Part shown: in pieces, positions 38,001-45,698 of the stretch
How positions within the stretch are numbered: the first letter of the stretch is position 1
How the letters are laid out: each line of letters begins with the position of its first letter
Origin: Lumbricus rubellus
Taxonomy: Eukaryota > Annelida > Clitellata > Crassiclitellata > Lumbricidae
Length of the DNA stretch: 64,000 nt
Reading direction: 5' to 3'
Assembly: GCA_945859605.1 (NCBI GenBank)
Contig: OX243825.1
Coordinates: 23,261,554-23,325,553, forward strand
Notes under the pieces: model-generated
The model's database searches: none
The model's input: only the letters and a program-made list of their open reading frames with translations
What the model was told of the DNA's origin: nothing
Position numbers and translations under genes: made by a program

Positions 38001-41000
38001 CAGTGGCGGCGCCAGGATTTTTGGTTTGGGGGGGCTGAAGCCCTAAGTCCTTCCTCCCTTATAATTATTGCAAGCGCCGAAGGCGCGAAGCTGCGAGTGC
38101 CAAAGGCACGAAGCCCGTACCGACTAGGGGGTCTGGGGGAGCGTCGTAAGCTCCCCCAGCGGGGTCTGGGGCGGAGCCCCAGCCGCCAACGCATTTTTAG
38201 CTCTGTTGACCTCATTTGGAGCCCTTTTTAGGCTCTTTTTTGACAGCTATTTATGCACGACAAAATGCTGAAAACAACGGGGTCTGGGGCGGAGCCCCAG
38301 CCACCAACGAATTTTTAGCTCTGTTGCCCGCAACTGGAGCTCTTTTTAGGCTCTTTTTTACAGCTATTTATGCACGATAAAATCATGAAATCAACGGGGT
38401 CTGGGGCGGAGCCCCAGCCACCAACGCATTTTTAGCTCTGTTGACCTCAATTGGAGCCCTTTTAAGGCTCTTTTTGACAGTTATTTATGCACGATAAAAT
38501 CATGAAAACAACGGGGTCTGGGGCGGAGCCCCAGCCACCAACGAATTTTAACTCTGTTGCCCTCAACTGAAGCCCTTTTAAGGCTCTTCTTGCCAGCTAT
38601 TTATGAACGATAAAATCATGAAAACTTCAATAAGAGGTCGTTTTGGCGTTTTGCAGAGTCGCATACTGCCAATATGAGAATGTCAAAATTTTATTGTAAA
38701 AGAAATGGGTTTCGTCTTTACTATGATCACAAAGTTAAAAGTTTAGGCCTATAACCTAACAAGTTTATAAGGATACTGTCATAGGCCTACTGTATCTATG
38801 AAACCCTAGGGGGCATGCTATAGGGCCTATGTAGTATTTTTTACACGCTCAACCCACCCAAAATGTCCCACCCAAAATGTGTAATTTCCTAATTTAAAAA
38901 ACTTATTATGTGAAGGCTTAGCCTATAGTCCCTATACCTTTTGTCCACGACATCTTGTCGTCGGCGACATTTCGTCTTGCGACATAGGCATACATGTATT
39001 GCATAGGTGTGCATAGGTGGCCCTAACCAGCGGGACTCTGCAGTTACTTCTGGGTTTCCTTTTGCTACCAAGAGCGTTCGTGTTTATTTTGATGTGATGA
39101 TAGAGATCTATATCGTGTGTGCTTCTTGGCTCAATAAAAAAATGGAAAATTGATTGTCACTCGACATTTTGTCCTGCGACATATCGTCACTGCGACATTT
39201 TGTCGACGACATTTTGTCGGCGACATTTTGTCCCCACCAGCCGGGTCTTTCAGGGTCTGCGACCCGACATTGATTTTCGTGACTGCCTGGTGCCGGGTCT
39301 CAGTCGGTAACAAGTTTAAACATTTTTGGGGAAATAGGGCCCAACTAAAAAGAAATCTTGTCGTGAGACACACAAAAAAGAAAAAATGGTATGATTTTGA
39401 AATTTTTTCCGTAAACGAGTAAAAAAAAGGTCGTCAGGTACCAAAAATGGGTGAAATTTGTACAAAAAGATCTTCAGAAATTTTTGGGCTCAAAGGCTTC
39501 GGCTCGTCTACCAAAGTCAGACCCGGCAATATTCCCAAACCACTTTCAGCCCTGGCCTAGGCCTACCGGTAGAATTCGAGTTTTCTAGAATATTAAAGCC
39601 TATGGTATACAGTGCCTTATTGGCGGGAAATCAACTTCGCAGATGTTATGCTTGAGAACCCTTTTCAGAGAATCGCTTGCTTCCTTGGGCCCCGCACACC
39701 CTAGGGCCGGGCTTGACCACAAACTTGGGGACCGTCCCCTATGGCCCAAAGTCTCCCCATGTGTGCTGCTGCTAATTGAAAACCCCATTTCGTATGTGAT
39801 TGTATAAAACTACAGGCGTAGCCCTCAGCCGGCCACCGGGCTGCATATGGTGTAGGCTACAACTGTACATAACCTCATCACGGCTCGGCGGCATGTTTAT
39901 TAGGATAAGCACTCTACGCTATGATTACATAGTTGATTTCATTGCCGTTGGTCACTGTCTAGATTTCTTTTTCGAAGTTAGCAGTTGTAGAAATTTTCCT
40001 CGTTTTGTTTTGGGGGGGCTGAGCCGCCGATAGGGGGGGCTTAGCCCCCCCTAGCCCCCCCCTGGCGCCGCCACTGCAACCAAGTAGAGCATTTTGGGAT
40101 CCTTTGTAAAGGCGCTAAACCACGTACTTTCAGCGGTTTGATTATAGCAATCTTACTTAGCCTACAGCAATGTAGGCTATTAAATATACATTTTATTTAC
40201 TGTGCCTGTGTTCTACCTATTTTAGACCTATTTTGTTTCTTTGGTGCAATAAATAAAAATGTATTATGTATGTAATGTATTAAATACATGTAGTTGCGTA
40301 GACCTGTAGGCCCTAATTGTCAATACACTACATTTACGTTGTAGAGAAGCAGACATGATTGAAATGAAGAAACGAATAAAGAAACTTCCTGACGAACTAA
40401 AGGTTGGTGAGATAATTGGGCATTGATGATCTGTAGACCACACAAATTTGACAAGTTTTGGCAGATTTGGACGACTTAATCGCGGCATATCGGAGTCACA
40501 TCCTTTGCGTTTATGTTATTTGTAGGTCTACCATAATAATTGCTATTATTTTGCTGTTGTTGTTGTTGCTGCTGCTGCTACTGTTGATTAATTATTATGG
40601 TAGAATTTGCACTGTTTCATCTATCAAACATCAACCATCTATCAAACAACAATCATCTATCAAACATCTATTTCTATGGAACTGCCTAGTTCATAGTTGT
40701 AAAAAACGTTTTTCCGTTTTTTTTATTCTCTCCCATGTTTATATAACTAATTTATTTAATCTAATTTGATTATATCGTTTATTCGTTTATTGTATCCTAT
40801 TTGTGACCTCAAGTATCGAATAGGATTTAATCTCTGTCTGACTACATCAGAAATATTTAGACATTTTGATTTCTATTTTCAGCGAACCCTGCCAGAAGAC
40901 GTCGTTGAGGTAGGTAGACTGTCTTGTCTGTCTGTCTTTCTGTCTGTCTGACTGTCTTGTCTGTCTATCTGTCTCGTCTGTCCGTCTGTTTATCTGCCAA

Positions 41001-42387
41001 TCTGTCTTGTCTGTCTGTTTGAAGTAACTTAACGTGTTTTAAAGTAGACTGTTTGTTGCATGACGTCTGCTACTTTGGACTTCATTCTACCGGTATGTGG
41101 GGCGTGGTGGTGTAGTGGCGGCGTCGTTGCCCTGGAGCCGGACGGTTTGAAGTTCGAATCCACCTCGCCGCGTAAGGACCTTGGGCAAGTCCTTCACTCA
41201 CAATTGCTCAGCGCTTCGGCGTGGAACTCCGATGCAGTGTCCGCTCTGCATTCGGGAGCGCATCTGAGAAGATAGAGCTTGAAGGGGCGCTATAACAAGT
41301 GCACATACAAACACATACAAACATCTATTTCTATGGAACTGCCTAGTTCATAGTTGTAAAAAACGTTTTTTCGTTTTTTTATTCTCTCCCAAAAACGTCG
41401 TTTTTTGGGTTTTTTTCCCCCCATATTTGTTATCGTTTTCTCTTTTTTCTTTAACTTTATTTATTCATTTAATTTCTGTTATTATTTTCCTTAATTTTAA
41501 TATTTTCTTATATTTCTTACGTTTTCCGCCAACTCTCAAGGATTCAGCTAACTAAAAGTCATTATTTCATCGTTTAACATCATCATTTGAGAGATAGCCT
41601 GCGTGTAGTAGTTTCCTAATCAAGGTTTTTAAGGTTAAAATGCGGTTTTAGATGTACCAAAGTCAAATTATTTTCCGTTTCCGTTTTTTATCGGGTTTTT
41701 TGCCGTTTTTTTATTTTTTCGAAAAAGGACGTTTTTTCCGTTTTTTATTTTGTTTCCATCGCTTTTTACATCTATCATATATTTGCCTAGTTTGATTGCC
41801 TCTGTCTCTTTATCTATGTTTATTTGACAGCATTGGTAGTCTCTGTATTACATGTAGCTATATCACAATATTATTATCTCATCGACCTCGGTCCTGTTGG
41901 CTTTGCTTAGTTGCAGGAAGGAATCCGGAAAGTGGCCGAGACGATCCAAATAGTGAAGACGATAACAGGAATGAAGATCCAGGCAGAACAACGGAACGTA
42001 AGTCAACACAGAGGGATCATGGGAGGGGATCTTTACGGTCCCATGCAATTTTAAAATGGGTGGGGGCATGGCCGGATTGGCCCCCCCCTTGGATCCGCCC
42101 CTGAAGACGAAGACATCGCCGATTTTGATAAGTCAACTGAGATGTTATTTTTAAGACACCGCCAATTAATGTAAGTCAACCTAGATGCTATTTCTTAATG
42201 TACCTTCCTCTTTGGATTTGTCCACACGACTTTTTAAGCTTGCTGACGTGAAAACAGGCAACCAATCATTTCTGTGTTTTCTTTTCAGCGGATGCAACAT
42301 TGCCAAGAGTTGGAGGAGAATATTAGCAAGCTACGAGGTGACGTCAACAAAAAGAAAAGCACAAAACAAACAAAAGACAATGACTAG
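27690..42387 (+). CDS. Long coiled-coil protein, CCDC154-like
   Basis: Thirteen coding exons join with consistent phase into 677 residues: 27690-27721, 29346-29786, 31239-31334, 32715-32940, 33878-33961, 34292-34416, 35463-35565, 36555-37130, 37524-37603, 40345-40402, 40883-40909, 41911-41997 and 42289-42387. The start codon is in a 32-bp exon (MNNPYSRYEL) whose phase-2 end fits the next exon exactly, giving RSRSPPRTL. Almost the whole protein is heptad-rich coiled coil (MELERRLSASELSQG, LEIRNQELEHKMEKENI, WTSIGEKTTNELNRLV). Residues 391-530 are ten 14-residue repeats. There is no signal peptide, membrane segment or enzymatic motif. Size and layout resemble vertebrate CCDC154, which is linked to osteoclast function in mice, but this is from memory; FAM81-type coiled coils are an alternative. 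Odd features are a 9-residue microexon, a tandem acceptor at exon 12 and a possible alternative last exon at 43224. Confidence is high for the gene model and low for the name. Confidence 0.82.
28011..28090. repeat. (GA)n microsatellite
   Basis: About 40 uninterrupted GA units in the first intron of the coiled-coil gene, 290 bp past exon 1. Confidence 0.97.
28742..28800 (+). repeat. tRNA-like SINE head fragment
   Basis: Carries a perfect box B, GGTTCGAGTCC (28780-28790), preceded by agagatctg, but a degenerate box A and no acceptor stem. The downstream 40 bp (gagggcatcggcgg, aatacattacacacgg) recur at 29127, so this is a dispersed tRNA-derived repeat and not a tRNA gene. Confidence 0.55.
28895..28955 (-). 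repeat. tRNA-like SINE head, inverted copy
   Basis: On the minus strand a box A, TAGAGTGGTTA (28950-28940), is followed by a box B, GGTTCGAGTTC (28910-28900), with the same agatctg as the plus-strand copy 100 bp away. There is no matching acceptor stem, so it is a SINE head rather than a functional tRNA. Confidence 0.6.
29828..29871 (-). repeat. SINE-tail fragment
   Basis: Minus-strand copy of the tail: atttatatagcgcctcttca, then actactcagaggcgctcc, 40 bp after exon 2 of the coiled-coil gene. Confidence 0.6.
30530..30790. repeat. Minisatellite of actgacaatga units
   Basis: Degenerate 12-bp units (ctgacaatgaaa, ctgacaactaca) arranged in higher-order blocks of about 36 bp, in the intron between exons 2 and 3 of the coiled-coil gene. 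The open frames it creates are repeat artefacts. Confidence 0.9.
30996..31100. repeat. 8-bp tandem repeat GATCATAG
   Basis: About a dozen near-perfect GATCATAG units with a few substitutions, 140 bp upstream of exon 3 of the coiled-coil gene. Confidence 0.92.
31573..32023. repeat. 450-bp CTG/CTA trinucleotide array
   Basis: An uninterrupted triplet array mixing blocks of ctg, cta and alternating ctgcta. It is intronic (exons 3-4 of the coiled-coil gene). On the minus strand it encodes poly-Ala/Val, which is not a gene. Confidence 0.97.
32481..32602 (+). mobile_element. 5'-truncated tRNA-derived SINE
   Basis: Matches the 3' two-thirds of the SINE at 41098: ggcaagtccttcac, attgctc, cttcggcgtg, ccgatgcagtgtccgc, then tgcctctgagtag and cgttatagtaaatg. 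The head with boxes A and B is absent. Confidence 0.75.
33261..33681. repeat. (CATA)n microsatellite, about 420 bp
   Basis: Roughly 105 tandem CATA units with one interruption (catgcata near 33304), in the intron between exons 4 and 5 of the coiled-coil gene. All open frames over it are artefacts. Confidence 0.98.
34029..34080 (+). repeat. SINE-tail fragment
   Basis: Plus-strand tail copy: gggagtgcctctggctctga, gtaatcatctggaagagacg, ctatgcaaat, followed by aattaatt. Confidence 0.55.
34166..34286. repeat. 15-bp repeat abutting an exon acceptor
   Basis: About eight copies of gatgatgtcactgat with variants, ending a few bases before the acceptor of exon 6 of the coiled-coil gene (34291). It replaces the usual polypyrimidine tract. 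Confidence 0.9.
34800..35032. repeat. G-rich purine tract
   Basis: Over 200 bp of plus-strand gggagggga-type sequence with many runs of four or more G, a candidate quadruplex-forming or triplex-forming tract in the intron after exon 6. Confidence 0.85.
36111..36349. mobile_element. hAT-like MITE (239 bp)
   Basis: The left end CAGGGGCGCAACCAG and the inverted right end CAGTGGCGCAACTAG are flanked by perfect 8-bp target duplications TTGGTTCC (36103-36110 and 36350-36357). Subterminal ggggggtgct and its inverse form a second inverted repeat. It is non-coding, in the intron before the repeat-bearing exon. Confidence 0.88.
36618..37037 (+). repeat. 42-bp coding repeats (14-residue units)
   Basis: Ten consecutive 14-codon units in one exon, for example NSTKKLEDSVSSLN, ISTKRLTADVTELQ, QSSGKIKESVSSLN and QLTRKLEKEAKEIK. 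Odd and even units differ systematically (ending SLN/SLK versus ELQ/EIK), giving a 28-residue higher-order period. Each unit is two heptads with Leu/Ile/Val at core positions, so the block should form a very regular coiled coil. Confidence 0.9.
38160..38635. repeat. 118-bp tandem repeat inside the hAT element
   Basis: Copies start near 38163, 38280, 38398 and 38515. Each opens with the palindrome CTGGGGCGGAGCCCCAG, continues with gctctgttg and ggctctttttt, and ends in gataaaatcatgaaa. Confidence 0.9.
39018..39105. repeat. Dispersed repeat, inverted copy at 59390-59475
   Basis: About 88 bp (ggccctaaccagcggg, actctgcagt, ctgggtttccttttg, accaagagcgttc) recur in inverse orientation at 59390-59475 with only a few mismatches. 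Confidence 0.85.
40664..40738. repeat. Direct repeat, second copy at 41321-41392
   Basis: About 75 bp beginning acatctatttctatggaact and ending ttattctctccca occur twice in the same orientation, flanking the 27-bp microexon (40883) and the SINE (41098). Confidence 0.85.
41098..41300 (+). mobile_element. Full-length tRNA-derived SINE
   Basis: RNA polymerase III promoter boxes are visible: box A TGGTGTAGTGG (41108-41118) and box B AGTTCGAATCC (41151-41161). A tRNA-unrelated body follows (ccttgggcaagtccttcac, ccgatgcagtgtccgc), then the tail gggagcgcatctgagaagat, cttgaaggggcgctataa. The same tail recurs at 9285, 11352, 25047, 29828 and 34029, showing an active past of a family with frequent 5' truncation. 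Confidence 0.8.
42060..42103. mobile_element. Solitary hAT-like terminus
   Basis: ccccccccttggatccgccc followed by ctg resembles the right terminus of the hAT-like element ending at 51431. No matching left end was found, so this is a fragment in the last intron of the coiled-coil gene. Confidence 0.4.
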
Positions 42388-42389
42388 GA

Positions 42390-42560
42390 CAAGGAAGAGG
42401 AGGAGGAGGAGGAGGAGGAGGAGGAGCAAGAGAAGGAGCAAGAGAAGGAGCAAGAGGAGGACGAGGAAGAGAAGCAAGAGAAGGAGGAGGAAGAAGAGGG
42501 GGAGGAGGAGGAAGAGGAAGACGAGGAGGAGGAGGAAGAGGAGATAGAGGAGAGGAAGAA
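42390..42560. repeat. GAG/GAGGAG purine tract
   Basis: Roughly 170 bp of gaggaggagg and gcaagagaag units starting 3 bp after the coiled-coil TAG. It makes Arg/Lys-rich and Leu-rich shadow frames only. Confidence 0.9.
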
Positions 42561-42807
42561 GCAGAAAGACGAGGAGAAATGCCAAAGGAGGAGGGGTGGG
42601 CTGGCTCGAACCTTCGCTGAGCTGGTGGTTTGACTGCGTAGTAGTCTTACCGCACTAGGTGTGGTTTACAGTCAACACGTATTGTCACTAATAGGTATTT
42701 CAAAACTGTTCTTAGACATTAACAGAATCTATTTTCCAAAGAACCACATGTGCCTTTCTCATTCAGCACTTGAAACGTAATGTAATCACTGAGAGGTGGG
42801 ATCATTA

Positions 42808-42876
42808 TCAACTGAAGAGTAATACAGTAATCAACTGAAGAGTAATACAGTAATCAACTGAAGAGTAATAAAGTAA
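42808..42876. repeat. 23-bp tandem repeat, three copies
   Basis: Three units of tcaactgaagagtaatacag plus taa; the third changes to aataaag, creating an AATAAA at 42867. Confidence 0.9.
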
Positions 42877-43409
42877 TAGGGTAACCGTCCTTTCCATGCG
42901 AGCAGCTTGGATTCTGCATGAATTGCCTGTTTCACTGGGCAGTGGCAGACACATTATTGTTCATCTGTGTCACAGCAGACTAGAGTGGATGTTCTACAGG
43001 TCGGCATATAACGCCATCTAAGGTCTCGATTAAAATGTATAGGTCTACTGAGGCCTGAAACCAAACAGACTGTGATGATGAGTAAGATGATATTCGTAAA
43101 CTCCGAATAATACGGTATTCGTAAACTCCGAGCTTGAATCTGGACCACTTGATTAGTATTAGCCTAGATACCGGTACTTGCACTCTTATTGTATACTATT
43201 GTGACTTATTCTTTCTTTCACAGGAATTGTTTCCCGTTTCTAGCGAATGTAACAGACAATCTTCCTAAATTACGGAAAATGACTCTTTTGCACGATATCT
43301 ATAACCAACTGTGAATCCAAGTCTTTTGCAAACAACCTCATAAAACGTTCCAATGTAGCGTTGCATTAAACGCTAGCTCAACATTACAATGACCAACGGC
43401 TGCCGTAAA

Positions 43410-43415
43410 AATAAA
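43410..43415 (+). terminator. Possible poly(A) signal of the coiled-coil gene
   Basis: AATAAA about 170 bp after the alternative stop at 43241-43243. Others are at 42867 and 43589. The choice depends on which last exon is used. Confidence 0.3.
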
Positions 43416-44462
43416 GTAAATTATGACGAAAAATTGCAAGAAATAGTATTTAATTTAAGAATAGTTGGCTTTGCAATATGATAATTTATTTGCAACTAAT
43501 ATTTTTGGTTACAATGTATGAATATAATGGTCATATGTTACATAATGTGTAAATGCATGTTTATGCCAAAATGTCATTGTTACTGCAAAATAAAAAAAAC
43601 TCCATTTAAACTGATGCCTGTTTGTGTTGACAATAAATCTGGCAATTGCAATTAAAAGAGGGATAGCAATTTATTATCAAGGTTTTTCAAACGTTTTTCA
43701 TCAATTTCCAAGCTATGCGTATTCGAAGTTGGACATGCAAAATTCGATCGTTCAAGGCTTCAAGCATATAAAAATTCATATGCTTTTTAAAAGTTTACAT
43801 TAGGCCTACACTATATAATTGGACACAAACATGATTAATTTGATTACACGATCAACAATTCATCAATCAAAACGATTCCATTCTTTCACAAGTCTCGCTG
43901 TTTGAGATGGTAAAAGCAATGTTTGTAGGTTTGAACAGCACGTTCTCGAATGACATTCTTTACCTTATCGTCGAGCAGATTGAGATCAAGGTTAGTTGTG
44001 GAGGGCAGAGACTCAGAGAGATTAAATAAATCTTGGATTTATGTTGAAAACAGATCTAGAGTTTCAATGATTCAGTCAGATTGAGCATTCACTGTCTTCA
44101 TGCAAAATCGTTACAGATTTGTTTTGCAAGTTTCGAGAAACATTGATGATTTGTTATCCTTCGCTGAGTCTGTGAAATTTTTCCAAATAGTTTTATTATT
44201 ACAGCAGACAGAGTAGGCTACCAATTCAAGTGGAACATTATGATTCCTACACTGTACACGTATGCTTATATAGGCCTATGACACATATGGGAGCCATCAT
44301 ATTGGACGAATGCAAGTCCCATCAAATTGTATGGGTATGCTGGTAGAACTAGGCCTATACAAAGATGACAGCGTAAAACACCACGAAGATTTGCGACATG
44401 CTTTGAATAGCTTCTAATTGTTACTGTTCTGCCTGCAGACAATCCATTTAGGTATCCGGTAT

Positions 44463-45300
44463 GCGTGTTTCCAAAAGCCTGTATGGCCCAACGCATACGA
44501 TTTCCTATTGGGCAGTAATACTGGAAGAGGCGAAGACCGTAGGGGGAGAAGGTAGTTGATGTTAGCAGTTGTTGGTCAAGCTGTAGTGTTGGCTAGGCTA
44601 TTAGCTTGACCAACAACTGCTAAACAACCAACGCAAAAATCAAGAATCTAATGACGACACTAACCCTAACACTAACCCTAACCGACCCTCACGACGCAAA
44701 AATCATAAGAATCTAATGACGACACTAACCCTAACATTAACCCTAACCGACCCTCACGACGCAAAAATCATAAGAATCTAATGACGACACTAACCCTAAC
44801 ACTAACCCTAACCGACCGTCACGACGCAAAAATCATAAGAATCTAATGACGACACTAATCCTAACACTAACCCTAACCGACCCTCACGACGCAAAAATCA
44901 TAAGAATCTAATCTAATAACGACACTAACCCTAACACTAACCCTAACCGACCCTCACGACGCGAAACCTTACCCTATACGCGAAAAACACCTAGGTCTTC
45001 TATGTTATAACCATGCTTAAATTTAACGATAAAGAGCGCTAAAGATTACCTGTGCAAAATGTTCCTCCATACGTAGGGTCATTTGTAAGAAATTTTAAAC
45101 GTTTTACATTGCAATTCGCCAAAAATCGTCAGAGCCTGCCGATCACGCACGTGTTGTTGATAGTCTACGAAGGGATGGGCCAGACATTGGGCCAGACATT
45201 GTACTCGACAACCTCCTCCCCTACGGAAATCGCCTCTTCCAGTATTACTGCCCAATAGGAAATCGTATGCGTTGGGCCATACAGGCTTTTGGAAACTCGC
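44463..45300. mobile_element. Mutator-like element with 90-bp inverted repeats
   Basis: Long inverted repeats (44463-44552 and 45212-45300, starting GCGTGTTTCC / GCGAGTTTCC) are almost identical, and both sides carry the perfect 9-bp duplication ATCCGGTAT (44454-44462 and 45301-45309). A 9-bp target duplication with long inverted repeats is the hallmark of Mutator-like elements. The interior is non-coding and holds the 65-bp telomere-like array. Confidence 0.85.
44651..44962. repeat. 65-bp minisatellite with telomere-like core
   Basis: Five units spaced 65, 65, 65 and 70 bp apart. Each contains CTAACCCTAACACTAACCCT, then AACCGACCCTCACGACGC and aaaaatcataagaatctaat. The TAACCC words resemble animal telomere repeats, but they are a minor part of a longer unit. 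Confidence 0.92.
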
Positions 45301-45505
45301 ATCCGGTATAGAGTCTTAGATTCATGTAATTATATATTTATGTAAGACTTTTATCCATTTTATTTAAATTTATATTTGTACTTTAAGTTATTCTTATAGG
45401 TCGTTGGCATACTTTGTTACCATTCTTGCAAGTGTCTTTTTAGAGCCCAAAACGCACAAAAAGTCGCTGGACTGCATTCGTTCATAATTAACTGGACTCG
45501 ATCAG

Positions 45506-45511
45506 TTTATT
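45506..45511 (-). terminator. Probable GPCR poly(A) signal
   Basis: AATAAA on the minus strand, about 180 bp after the GPCR stop codon at 45689-45691. Confidence 0.4.
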
Positions 45512-45614
45512 AAGTCGATGCTGTAAAACCTGACGTACCGGTAAACCTAAATCACTGATTATAACCTCGCTTATTTGCGAGAAGTGATTGATATCAACCT
45601 GATGAAATTGCTTC

Positions 45615-45698
45615 TGCTTCAATAATTAATAATTAATAATCAATAATCAATAATTAATAATTAATAATTAATAATTAATAATTAATAATTAATAATTA
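45615..45698. repeat. TTAATAA tandem array overlapping the GPCR stop
   Basis: About twelve 7-bp units (aataatt). The last unit supplies the GPCR stop codon, so the array directly abuts the coding end. Confidence 0.9.

Larger units (their letters stand above)
38001..40076. mobile_element. 2.1 kb hAT-like element
   Basis: Perfect inverted ends CAGTGGCGGCGCCAGG are flanked by perfect 8-bp target duplications CAACCAAG (37993-38000 and 40077-40084). Inside are four copies of a unit of about 118 bp (38160-38635), a set of cgacattttgtcg motifs (38941-39235) and a dispersed repeat (39018-39105) found inverted at 59390. No transposase was recognised. It lies in the intron between exons 9 and 10 of the coiled-coil gene. 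Confidence 0.9.
42388..45688. other. Convergent region between coiled-coil gene and GPCR
   Basis: This begins with a GAG/GAGGAG purine tract (42390-42560) directly after the coiled-coil stop codon, then a 23-bp tandem repeat (42808-42876), a possible alternative last exon (43224) and several AATAAA signals. A Mutator-like element occupies 44463-45300, and the GPCR 3' UTR lies to its right. I see no further gene. Confidence 0.5.

Noticed and set aside
42185..42547. Arg/Lys-rich frame overlapping the last coiled-coil exon
   Set aside because: Out of frame with the supported exon and created by the GAG purine tract.
44651..44962. Interstitial telomere
   Set aside because: TAACCC words make up only part of a 65-bp unit lying inside a Mutator-like element.
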